Assembly: GCA_027484445.1 (NCBI GenBank)
Contig: JAIXSY010000021.1
Coordinates: forward strand, 1-64,000
Direction of reading: 5' to 3'
DNA length: 64,000 nucleotides
Origin: Verrucomicrobiaceae bacterium
GTDB lineage: Bacteria; Verrucomicrobiota; Verrucomicrobiia; Verrucomicrobiales; Verrucomicrobiaceae
Shown here: positions 44,640 to 51,786 of the stretch, piece after piece
How the letters are laid out: each line of letters opens with the position of its first letter
How positions within the stretch are numbered: position 1 is the first letter of the stretch
Notes under the pieces: generated by a model
What the model was told of the DNA's origin: nothing
The model's input: the letters and a program-made list of their open reading frames with translations, nothing else
The model's database searches: none
Program-made: the position numbers and the translations under genes

Positions 44640-45332
44640 ATGAAACTCGACCGCCTCATCGCCAAGCACGGCTTCCTGGGTCGTGCGGAGGCGCATCGGC
44701 GCATCACCGCAGGCCGGGTGCGTGTGGATGGGCGCGTGGTCATGGACAATCAGCATGAGGTGGATCGCTTCATGCAGGTGGAGATGGATGAAGAAATCGT
44801 GCAGCAGGCGCGTCGCGCCCTTTACCTCATGCTGCACAAGCCTGCCGGAGTCGTCAGCGCCACGCGGGATGCCGAGCATGTGACTGTCATCGACCTGATC
44901 CACGACCCTGACCGCGGCAGCCTTCACATCGCCGGGAGGCTGGATCGTGCCTCCACCGGTCTTTTGTTGCTAACCAACGATGGTCGTTGGTCGAAGCGTC
45001 TCATGGATGCTGGCTCCAAGGTTCCGAAAACTTATCTCGTCGAGGTCGATGCCGACATTCCTCCAGACGCGGTCGAACGCTTCGCGGCAGGCATGGAGTT
45101 CCAGCCCGAGGGTATCATCACCTTGCCTGCCGAACTCATCTTGCTCAGCCCACGCCAAGCCCGCGTTGTGCTGCATGAGGGCCGCCATCATCAGATCAAG
45201 CGCATGTTTGGACGTGTGGGCTGCCTTGTAACCAGCTTGCACCGCGAGAGCATCGGCGGACTGTCTTTGCCAGATGACCTCGCTCCGGGCATGTGGCGTG
45301 CTTTGACCACGGCAGAGATGGCGCAGGTCTGA
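44640..45332 (+). CDS. Pseudouridine synthase, RsuA/RluB family
   Basis: It isomerises a specific uridine in ribosomal RNA to pseudouridine. From the ATG at 44640 (230 residues) there is an S4 RNA-binding domain ([27 protein letters not shown], residues 5-31) and then the catalytic domain with [20 protein letters not shown] (catalytic Asp102) and [16 protein letters not shown] near the end. The single-domain S4 plus RsuA layout and length fit RsuA (16S U516) or RluE/RluB-like enzymes; the target site is not decided by sequence reading. The upstream in-frame start at 44604 adds a poor leader. Confidence 0.9.
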   Translation: MKLDRLIAKHGFLGRAEAHRRITAGRVRVDGRVVMDNQHEVDRFMQVEMDEEIVQQARRALYLMLHKPAGVVSATRDAEHVTVIDLIHDPDRGSLHIAGRLDRASTGLLLLTNDGRWSKRLMDAGSKVPKTYLVEVDADIPPDAVERFAAGMEFQPEGIITLPAELILLSPRQARVVLHEGRHHQIKRMFGRVGCLVTSLHRESIGGLSLPDDLAPGMWRALTTAEMAQV

Positions 45333-45394
45333 GGTCCATCGGCACTGCGGCTTGCGGTGACGCGTATGCTTTTCAGTATCCGCCTCACATCACC

Positions 45395-47035
45395 ATGCCA
45401 ACCCCCGCCTTCCACTACCAGCCCCTTCTCGAACTCGGCGCCGACGACACCGAATACCGCCTGCTGACGAAGGAACACGTCCGCGTCGAAAAAATCGGCG
45501 ACAAAGAGCTGCTCGCCGTCGATCCCGAGGCGCTCACGCTGCTGGCGAACCAGGCCTTCCACGACATCAATTTCTTCCTCCGTCCGAAGCACCTCAAGCA
45601 GGTCGCCGCCATCCTCGATGACCCCGAGGCGAGCGAAAACGACCGCATGGTCGCCCTCACGATGCTGAAAAACGCCGATGTGGCCTCTGCAGGCTTGCTG
45701 CCATTTTGTCAGGACACCGGCACCGCCATCATCATGGGCAAAAAAGGCCAGCAGGTCTGGACCGGCGGTGGTGATGAGGCCGCGCTCTCAAAGGGCGTCT
45801 ATCTCGCCTACACGGAGAACAACCTGCGCTACTCGCAAAACGCCGCGCTGAACATGTTCGACGAAAAGAACACCGGCACCAACCTGCCCGCGCAGCTCGA
45901 TTTGTATGCCACCGATGGCGACGCGTATAAGTTCCTCTTCATCGCCAAAGGCGGCGGCTCGGCGAACAAGGCCTTCCTCTATCAAGAGACTCGCGCCGTG
46001 CTCAATCCGAAGAGCATCGTGAAGTTCCTCAGCGATAAAATGACCTCGCTCGGCACCGCCGCGTGCCCGCCTTACCATCTGACCTTCGTCATCGGCGGCA
46101 CCTCGGCTGAATCGACGATGAAACACGTCAAACTCGCCTCCACGAAGTATTACGACGGCCTTCCCACCACCGGCAACGAACACGGCCGCGCCTTCCGCGA
46201 TGTCGAACTCGAAGCCCAAATGCTCCAGGCCGCTCGCGAGTGCGGCATCGGTGCCCAGTTTGGCGGCAAATACTTCGCGCTCGATGTACGCGTCATCCGC
46301 CTGCCGCGTCACGGCGCGTCACTGCCCATCGGCATCGGCGTTTCCTGCTCCGCCGACCGCCAGGCGAAGGGCAAGATCACGCGTGACGGCGTCTTCATCG
46401 AGAAGCTCGAAACCAACCCGCTGCAATACATCCCCGAGGAGCTGCGCCACCGCAAAGACACCAACGCCGTGCGCATCGACACGAACCGCCCCATGGCCGA
46501 GATCCGCGCCGAGCTCAGCAAGTATCCCACCACCACGCGCCTCCTCATCAACGGCCCCATCATCGTCGCCCGCGACATCGCGCACGCGAAGCTCAAGGAG
46601 ATGCTCGATGCCGGCAAACCGCTGCCGGACTACTTCAAGAATCACCCCGTCTATTACGCCGGTCCCGCCAAAACACCCGCCGGCATGCCCAGCGGCAGCT
46701 TCGGCCCCACCACGGCAGGACGCATGGACAGCTACGTCGATCTCTTCCAAAGCCACGGCGGCAGCATGATCATGATCGCCAAAGGCAATCGCGGCCAGCA
46801 GGTCACCGACGCCTGCAAAAAGCACGGCGGCTTCTACCTCGGCAGCATCGGCGGCCCGGCGGCCATTTTGGCCAAAGAGAACATCAAGAAAGTCGAAGTC
46901 GTCGAGTTCCCCGAACTCGGCATGGAAGCCATCTGGAAGATCGAGGTCGAAGACTTCCCGGCGTTTATCCTGATCGATGACAAGGGGAATGACTTCTTCC
47001 AGAGCGTCGGTCCGGGGTGCTCGGTGAAGCATTGA
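45395..47035 (+). CDS. Class I (iron-sulfur) fumarate hydratase
   Basis: It interconverts fumarate and malate in the TCA cycle. From the ATG at 45395 (546 residues) the three [4Fe-4S] ligands fall at C105 (LPFCQDTGT), C224 (TAACPPYH) and C318 (VSCSAD), the same numbering as in E. coli FumA/FumB. The C-terminal beta domain contains [17 protein letters not shown] and ends in [10 protein letters not shown]. The protein is full length and intact. Its last 46 bp reappear with three changes at 51679-51724, which suggests that the 3' end served as an integration site for the accessory genes downstream. Confidence 0.95.
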   Translation: MPTPAFHYQPLLELGADDTEYRLLTKEHVRVEKIGDKELLAVDPEALTLLANQAFHDINFFLRPKHLKQVAAILDDPEASENDRMVALTMLKNADVASAGLLPFCQDTGTAIIMGKKGQQVWTGGGDEAALSKGVYLAYTENNLRYSQNAALNMFDEKNTGTNLPAQLDLYATDGDAYKFLFIAKGGGSANKAFLYQETRAVLNPKSIVKFLSDKMTSLGTAACPPYHLTFVIGGTSAESTMKHVKLASTKYYDGLPTTGNEHGRAFRDVELEAQMLQAARECGIGAQFGGKYFALDVRVIRLPRHGASLPIGIGVSCSADRQAKGKITRDGVFIEKLETNPLQYIPEELRHRKDTNAVRIDTNRPMAEIRAELSKYPTTTRLLINGPIIVARDIAHAKLKEMLDAGKPLPDYFKNHPVYYAGPAKTPAGMPSGSFGPTTAGRMDSYVDLFQSHGGSMIMIAKGNRGQQVTDACKKHGGFYLGSIGGPAAILAKENIKKVEVVEFPELGMEAIWKIEVEDFPAFILIDDKGNDFFQSVGPGCSVKH

Positions 47036-47036
47036 G
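46991..47036 (+). repeat. Left copy of duplicated fumarase 3' end (candidate attL)
   Basis: These last 46 bp of the fumarase gene, including the stop codon, match 51679-51724 at 43 positions. The last 25 bp (47012-47036) are identical. It marks the left edge of a 4.7-kb accessory segment. Confidence 0.7.
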
Positions 47037-47071
47037 ACAATGGATTCAGCATTCTCACACAACAGCAATCA

Positions 47072-47830
47072 ATGGATAAGTGGCTAAATATGCCAGTGAC
47101 TGGCGGAGGTTCGTGGCCCGCCAAAAAGACCAACGTTTCATTTGGTGGTCACGAGCTCATTCTCCTGCCTGCCACCAAAGATACAGAACAGTCGATACAT
47201 ATCAATTTGGCCAAAACTCCCAGTGCGAATGGGATCACCATCCAAACTGGAATGACGTTGATTAACCGCTTCTTGAGCCTTCTGTCGTGGTGTGACGATC
47301 AGCCGATGGAGGTGCATGGTGGTTGGGCGGGAAATCCACAGCCTACTCCCACGCCGCGACTTGCGAGATCTTGTGGCAGTTCGATCAGCTTCCCGTTTGG
47401 AAGGGAGTTGGAACCTGATCCTAAGGCGCAATTGGCGCTGGCCTTGTTTCGTGAGGCTCGCTCCATCAACAGCGTTCCGTATGCGTTTCTTGGATACTTC
47501 AAGATTCTGAACATCTTTTGGAACGACAAGAAGGATCCAAAAACAAAACAGAATCCGCTCGTCGAGGGCATCAGAGACTCCCTCGCTGTTATACAGGATC
47601 TGCTGGCCTTGGAGCGGCTACGAGAACTAAAATCAAAACATCAAGACGTGCCTTATTACCTCTACCAGTCAGGACGTTGCGCGGTGGCACACGCATTTTC
47701 ATATCCGGTTGCGGATCCAGACCATTTAGAGACGAATCACCGGCTCTCGAGAGACTTGCCAATCATCAAAGCGATAGCAGAACATAAGATGATAACCGAC
47801 CTGAAACTGTCTCGATCAATTATCGGATGA
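47072..47830 (+). CDS. MauJ-like protein of unknown function
   Basis: This 252-residue protein has no signal peptide. The C-terminal half has YLYQSGRCAVAHAFSYPVADPD (in two parts) and then RLSRDLPIIKAIAEHKM, a pattern I associate with proteins annotated as methylamine utilization MauJ-like. The assignment is tentative and no other mau gene is nearby, so a role in methylamine use is not implied. The first half (FGGHELILLPATKDTEQSIHIN) is a beta-rich domain. It is the first gene after the duplicated fumarase end and is less GC-rich by eye than the fumarase gene, as expected for acquired DNA. A cluster of hairpins follows the stop. Confidence 0.6.
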   Translation: MDKWLNMPVTGGGSWPAKKTNVSFGGHELILLPATKDTEQSIHINLAKTPSANGITIQTGMTLINRFLSLLSWCDDQPMEVHGGWAGNPQPTPTPRLARSCGSSISFPFGRELEPDPKAQLALALFREARSINSVPYAFLGYFKILNIFWNDKKDPKTKQNPLVEGIRDSLAVIQDLLALERLRELKSKHQDVPYYLYQSGRCAVAHAFSYPVADPDHLETNHRLSRDLPIIKAIAEHKMITDLKLSRSIIG

Positions 47831-47837
47831 AGATGTA

Positions 47838-47965
47838 TTCGAGCCGGAGGCTCGAAAGAGATTAGCCGGTGGTGAAGGTCGCGGAGCGACCGGGAACCAC
47901 CGGAAACGAACCGCCCCACCATCCCCGATTCGGGCGCGATGGCGGTTTGGGGTGGTGAGGCGGGC
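47838..47965. repeat. Cluster of three REP-like hairpins
   Basis: Three inverted repeats follow one another. The first is TTCGAGCC/GGCTCGAA with a 3-nt loop (47838-47856). The second is a two-part hairpin with outer arms CCGGTGGT/ACCACCGG and inner arms GGTCGC/GCGACC, loop GGA (47866-47903). The third is an imperfect CCGCC-CCACC/GGTGG-GGCGG stem (47911-47964). No T-run follows, so a REP/RAYT-type element is more likely than a simple terminator. Confidence 0.65.
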
Positions 47966-47983
47966 TTCCGTTTTATTATTAGA

Positions 47984-48074
47984 TTGCTATCAACTAATGA
48001 CAAATTGATAGCAAATGGGCGAGGTATGGTTATTTTGCTATCAATTGAGAGCAAATTGAGAGCAAATTGATACC
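47984..48074. promoter_or_regulatory. Operator-like repeat array in front of fic
   Basis: TTGCTATCAA occurs at 47984-47993 and 48035-48044, and its inverse TTGATAGCAA at 48005-48014. Directly after come TTGAGAGCAAA (48045-48055), TTGAGAGCAAA (48056-48066) and TTGATACC (48067-48074), an exact 11-bp spacing that ends at the ATG. Sites on one face of the helix next to a start codon suggest autoregulation; the binding protein is unknown. Confidence 0.65.
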
Positions 48075-49397
48075 ATGAGAATGCTCCGCACCCCACCACC
48101 TCTACAGGAACTGGTTCGCAAGGTAGGGCTGGATCGGTTTTGGGAGCTTTTTTCCAAAAAGCTACCCGATGACCGATACCTCCACTGGGACGAGGTTCGT
48201 CATCGTTCGCCACCCGAAGGCATGACCGTGGAGGAATGGTGGCTCAGTCTGAGGCATCATCGACAAAGCCAGTCTAAAGCTTTGCCTTTGTCTGATGCCA
48301 AAGGTGGCTCTTTTACCTGGTTTTTGACGGACCGAATGCTTCTCATTCTCCATAAGCTCGACATGGGAGCCGGGGGGACCGTTTTAATGCCAGCCCAAGT
48401 CACGAATCCTGCGACCCGTGACCAGTATTATGTCAGCAGCCTGATGGAGGAAGCGATCACCTCCAGCCAGATTGAGGGAGCGGCCACCACGCGAGAAGTC
48501 GCCCGTGACATGCTGAGAAGCCAGAGAAAGCCGAGGGACAACAGTGAGCGGATGATCCTGAACAATTATCTGACGATGCGCGAAATGGAGCGGTGGAAGA
48601 ATCAAAAGCTGACCCCAGAGCTGATCTTCGACATTCACCGCAAAATCACCGAAAACACCTTGGACGACCCCACGGCGGCAGGAAGGCTACGGCGGGCTGA
48701 TGAGCTCGTCGAGGTCGTGGATGAGCAAACGGAGGAAGTGCTGCATGTGCCACCACCAGCCAGCACCCTCGAAAAGCGCATGCAGGCGATGTGTGATTTT
48801 GCCAATCAATCGGATGATTCTTCTCCCTTCGTTCATCCGATCATTCGGGGTGTCATCCTTCACTTTTGGCTGGCCTATGATCATCCCTTCAAAGATGGGA
48901 ATGGAAGAACGGCCAGGGCATTGTTTTACTGGCTGATGCTGAACCGTGGCTTCTGGCTGTTTCAATTTGTGTCCATCTCCCAGATTCTTTTGCGTTCGAG
49001 ATCGCGCTATGGACAGGCCTTCCTGAAGACCGAAACTGATGGCAATGACCTGAACTACTTTTTGCTCCACCAGTTGGAAGTGATCGAACAGGCCATTCAA
49101 TCCCTGCACGACTACATTGCGCGCAAAACAAATGAAATCAGCGAAGCCAGCAAAATGCTGAAAGCCTTGGATGAGTTCAATCATCGTCAGGAGGCTTTGT
49201 TGAATCGTGCTCTACGGCACCCTGGCACCGTGTTCACCATCGAAAGCCATCAAAACAGCCACGGGGTCAGCTATGCCACGGCCCGAGCAGATATGCTCGG
49301 ACTGGTCGAGCGGGGAGTGCTCACTCAACGGAAACGTGGCAAGGCTTTCGTGTTTGAAGCCCCCTCAGATCTGGAACAACGGCTTCACTCATCGTAG
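48075..49397 (+). CDS. Fic family protein (class II, N-terminal inhibitory helix) with C-terminal winged helix
   Basis: Fic enzymes transfer AMP (or another phosphate-containing group) to hydroxyls of target proteins. The core motif is complete: HPFKDGNGR at 270-278. The inhibitory motif (S/T)xxxE(G/N) is S130-SQI-E134-G135, so the protein is self-restrained. A family-specific N-terminal domain (residues 1-110, with YLHWDEVRHRSPPEG) precedes it. The last 70 residues look like a winged helix (VSYATARADMLGLVERGVLTQRKRGKAFVF), common in chromosomal Fic proteins. The ATG at 48075 touches the upstream repeat array and has no clear Shine-Dalgarno sequence; 48081 is an alternative start. It lies in the candidate island next to a nucleotidyltransferase pair. 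A role in stress response or phage defence is inference. Confidence 0.92.
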   Translation: MRMLRTPPPLQELVRKVGLDRFWELFSKKLPDDRYLHWDEVRHRSPPEGMTVEEWWLSLRHHRQSQSKALPLSDAKGGSFTWFLTDRMLLILHKLDMGAGGTVLMPAQVTNPATRDQYYVSSLMEEAITSSQIEGAATTREVARDMLRSQRKPRDNSERMILNNYLTMREMERWKNQKLTPELIFDIHRKITENTLDDPTAAGRLRRADELVEVVDEQTEEVLHVPPPASTLEKRMQAMCDFANQSDDSSPFVHPIIRGVILHFWLAYDHPFKDGNGRTARALFYWLMLNRGFWLFQFVSISQILLRSRSRYGQAFLKTETDGNDLNYFLLHQLEVIEQAIQSLHDYIARKTNEISEASKMLKALDEFNHRQEALLNRALRHPGTVFTIESHQNSHGVSYATARADMLGLVERGVLTQRKRGKAFVFEAPSDLEQRLHSS

Positions 49398-49409
49398 TCA
49401 CGACGCATC

Positions 49410-49774
49410 GGCAACGCGTTCACTCATCCATCGGTGGCATTTTGCGGAACATGGGTGGCATCGCACATGCGGTGGGTGGTACGGGCGGTCACCTCCACAT
49501 CGCCGCCGGTCTGCGGGCGACGCATTGTCTGGCGGATGTGATGCGGGAGGTGAAGAGCGAGTCCTCACGCTGGATTCACGACGAACTGCGACTCGCGGGC
49601 TTGGCGTGGCAGGAAGGCTATGGCGCCTTCACCTTCACCGCGCCCGATTTGGAGGCGGTGCGGGCCTATGTTTTGAACCAGGAGGAGCATCATCGCGTGA
49701 AGACCTTCCAGGAAGAATACGTGGCGATGCTGAAACGCGGGATGGTGGCGTATGAGGAGCGGTTTTTGTGGTAG
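49410..49774 (+). pseudogene. REP-associated tyrosine transposase (RAYT, Y1/IS200-like), N-terminally truncated remnant
   Basis: The frame contains GGILRNMGGIAHAVGG, the HUH motif as HLH (GHLHIA), RWIHDEL, LAWQEGYGAFTFTA and VRAYVLNQEEHHRVKTFQEE with the probable catalytic Tyr, then YEERFLW at the end. These match the C-terminal two thirds of RAYT transposases. The first 40-50 residues are missing: the frame runs back into the 3' end of fic with no plausible start, although an internal ATG at 49451 exists. It is probably inactive, but it links the nearby REP-like hairpins to their likely mobilising enzyme. Confidence 0.8.
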
Positions 49775-49786
49775 GCGGAGCCATAA

Positions 49787-49850
49787 GCCAAGATAAAATT
49801 GGCTAAATGACAATTTGATCTTGTTTTATTGCCAAGATAAAATTGGCTAA
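49787..49850. promoter_or_regulatory. Direct-inverted-direct operator-like repeats overlapping the start of the nucleotidyltransferase gene
   Basis: GCCAAGATAAAATTGGCTAA occurs perfectly at 49787-49806 and 49831-49850, a 44-bp period (about four helical turns). Between them CAATTTGATCTTG (49811-49823) is an inverted copy of the core with one mismatch. The last base of the right copy is the A of the ATG. This looks like an autoregulatory operator for the two-gene unit that follows. Confidence 0.7.
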
Positions 49851-50440
49851 TGAAGCCTCTAGATCGCTCCATCCTTGAAAAGGCCCTCCAAGCAGTCTCC
49901 GCAGTTCTCGCTCATGACAGAGCGGAACCGGAGACGGTGGTAATCTGCGGTGGGGCGGCTTTGTTGAGTCTGGGATTCATCTCCCGGCGCACGAAGGACG
50001 TGGATGTGCTGGCGGGCGTTAATCCGGTGGATGGGCTGGTCGATCCCCGGCCTTTTTCACCGGCTTTGAAGCGGGCGGTGGAGGAGGTGGCGAAGGCGCT
50101 GGGACTGCCGCCGAACTGGTTCAATGCGGGACCAGCGGATCAAGTGATGGCGGGGCTGCCAGAGGGCTTTCTCTCCCGCCTTCAACGACGTGAATATGGC
50201 AGCCACCTGACGGTGTTTTTGCCTGACCGCTATGATTTGATCCATCTGAAGCTCTTCGCCGGAGTGGACCAGGGGCCGGGCCGACACTGGTCGGACCTGA
50301 AAGCCATGAACCCAACCAAGATCGAGATGCTGGCCGCAGCCCGCTGGGTGCTGGGACAGGACGCCGGAGATGTCTTCCCCGGCGTGGTGCGTGACGCTCT
50401 CAAATTCCACGACTATGCCGACATTGCCGACCAACTTTAA
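49850..50440 (+). CDS. Nucleotidyltransferase-fold protein (DUF6036/AbiEii-like), candidate toxin
   Basis: This 196-residue protein has the minimal nucleotidyltransferase signature: GG34-35 (VVICGGAALLSLGF), then RRTKDVDVL with acidic residues D50 and D52, and a later conserved RYDLIHLKLFA segment. AbiEii-type enzymes of this fold act as toxins in abortive-infection systems by transferring nucleotides. The gene overlaps the next one by 26 bp, so the two are translationally coupled. The start codon is embedded in the right repeat of the upstream operator. It sits in the candidate island behind a RAYT remnant. Family membership is fairly secure; toxin activity is inference. Confidence 0.78.
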   Translation: MKPLDRSILEKALQAVSAVLAHDRAEPETVVICGGAALLSLGFISRRTKDVDVLAGVNPVDGLVDPRPFSPALKRAVEEVAKALGLPPNWFNAGPADQVMAGLPEGFLSRLQRREYGSHLTVFLPDRYDLIHLKLFAGVDQGPGRHWSDLKAMNPTKIEMLAAARWVLGQDAGDVFPGVVRDALKFHDYADIADQL

Positions 50441-51449
50441 AGAGGAGCTGCAAGCTGCGGTCATCGACCTGCTCTGGAGACAGTGGACCTGCCTCGGGGC
50501 TGGACTGGAGGGTCGCGCCGTCCCCGACGCGCACATCATTGATCCCGAAGCTCTGCTACTGGCGACGACGACCTTTGGGAGGCACGATCAACGCCTTTTT
50601 GATGAGGCGCTGGCCTGGCTGGTCCGCTTTGGTTCGCTGATCAATGTCCAGCGGCTGAAGAATCTGCACCAAGGTGGTAAGTTGGGTGATCCCCGTGTGC
50701 TCGGAGCCGTGGCCGCGTATGTGAAGAACCATGGAAAGCTGCCCAAATGGGGCGTGCTTGCCGAGGTGGAGCGGTCTGGCGAGAAACCGGAGCCTTTCTT
50801 CCTCACCTCAAAAGACTCGTCAGCGACCCATCGTGGAGAAAGTGATCCCGATTTTCTGGCTCATGGCTGGCTGCGCCGTGCGCCACGGAACAAGCCCCTT
50901 GCCATGCCGCCGCCGCCGGAACGCCTGGCCAATGTGCTGCTGAATTTGCGGGCTTTGATCGGTGTGTCCTCACGCTGCGAGATCATCTTATGCCTGCTCA
51001 CGCGGCCCTCGGCCCGTGCGGCCGAACTGGCGCGTCTGACCGGCTATTCACCTCAGTCCATCCAAACGACCTTGGGTGAAATGCTCCTCTCCGGCAAGGT
51101 TCACTCGGATGAACCGCGCCCCGAGCACGGGCGGGGTGTGCGCGGCATGTCACGGCGCTTTTATGTGAAGCCCGCCGAATGGCGCTTCCTGTGGCCGGCT
51201 GACCATGCACCGCGCTGGATGCCCTGGGCGGCGATTTTTGCCCTATCACAGGGCGTGCATGAAGCACTGGCGACCATCCAGGATGAAACCCTGCTTTCGA
51301 TCCAAGTGCGCAGGACTCTGGAAGAGCATCTACCCGACCTCAGCGAAAACACTGGGCACAGACTGTTTGGCTACAACTCCGACATGACAGGGCAACGACT
51401 GCTATCCAGCCTGGCAACTGATCTGCCGCGAATGCTGCGTGAACTGTAA
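50415..51449 (+). CDS. Winged-helix protein paired with the nucleotidyltransferase, candidate regulator/antitoxin
   Basis: The ATG at 50415 (344 residues) overlaps the end of the preceding gene; an in-frame start at 50370 is possible. Residues about 185-255 fit a winged helix (CEIILCLLTRPSARAAELAR, LTGYSPQSIQTTLGEMLLSGKV, then a wing and RFYVKPAEW). The N-terminal 160 residues are helical without recognised domains. The gene order differs from classical AbiEi-AbiEii, where the antitoxin comes first. DNA binding to the repeats just upstream would be the simplest regulation. I do not recognise an exact family. Confidence 0.7.
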   Translation: MPTLPTNFKEELQAAVIDLLWRQWTCLGAGLEGRAVPDAHIIDPEALLLATTTFGRHDQRLFDEALAWLVRFGSLINVQRLKNLHQGGKLGDPRVLGAVAAYVKNHGKLPKWGVLAEVERSGEKPEPFFLTSKDSSATHRGESDPDFLAHGWLRRAPRNKPLAMPPPPERLANVLLNLRALIGVSSRCEIILCLLTRPSARAAELARLTGYSPQSIQTTLGEMLLSGKVHSDEPRPEHGRGVRGMSRRFYVKPAEWRFLWPADHAPRWMPWAAIFALSQGVHEALATIQDETLLSIQVRRTLEEHLPDLSENTGHRLFGYNSDMTGQRLLSSLATDLPRMLREL

Positions 51450-51678
51450 GTTCTGAATGCTAGGTACGGCCCCGGCAGGCGCGACGCTAGAGACGAGGAA
51501 CGAATCTTTACGTTAGATTCACGTAGAACTTGGGCTGGCGGTCTTCGCACCCTGTTTCAAATATTCCGCTTGGAATCTTTGAGGCGGCGGCGCAGGTCTG
51601 GGTGCCTCGAGTGGCTTGCCATACTCAACTAGCTGTTGAGATGAGAGCATCTGTGGTCTCGTCTTCATCCTGGGAAAC
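51450..51678. other. Gene-free stretch at the right end of the island
   Basis: No convincing coding frame. Small inverted repeats are visible (GAATCT/AGATTC near 51505; CTCAAC/GTTGAG near 51630). The right end leads into the remnant of a second fumarase gene. Confidence 0.5.
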
Positions 51679-51724
51679 GACTTCTTCCAGACCGTTGGGC
51701 CGGGGTGCTCGGTGAAGCATTGAG
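51661..51724 (+). pseudogene. Remnant of a second fumarase gene 3' end (candidate attR)
   Basis: It reads [20 protein letters not shown] followed by a stop. Compared with the intact fumarase it has a 12-bp in-frame deletion (four residues after FIL), one Ser-to-Thr change and silent third-base changes. The last 25 bp are identical to 47012-47036. Nothing of the gene is visible further upstream. Either it is an integration-site copy carried by an element, or the tail of a decayed paralogue. Confidence 0.75.
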
Positions 51725-51786
51725 TTCATCGAAAGGGGCTATTCATGGACACTTCATGACTAACCAATGGATGGGCTAACACTCAA

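Noticed and set aside
46319..47068. 249-codon minus-strand frame opposite the fumarase
   Set aside because: Antisense to an intact enzyme with conserved cysteines; it is Ala/Val/Asp/Glu-rich shadow sequence.
47072..47830. Reading the MauJ-like gene as evidence for methylamine metabolism
   Set aside because: No other mau genes are nearby and the match is a motif-level recollection; only the family-like name is kept.
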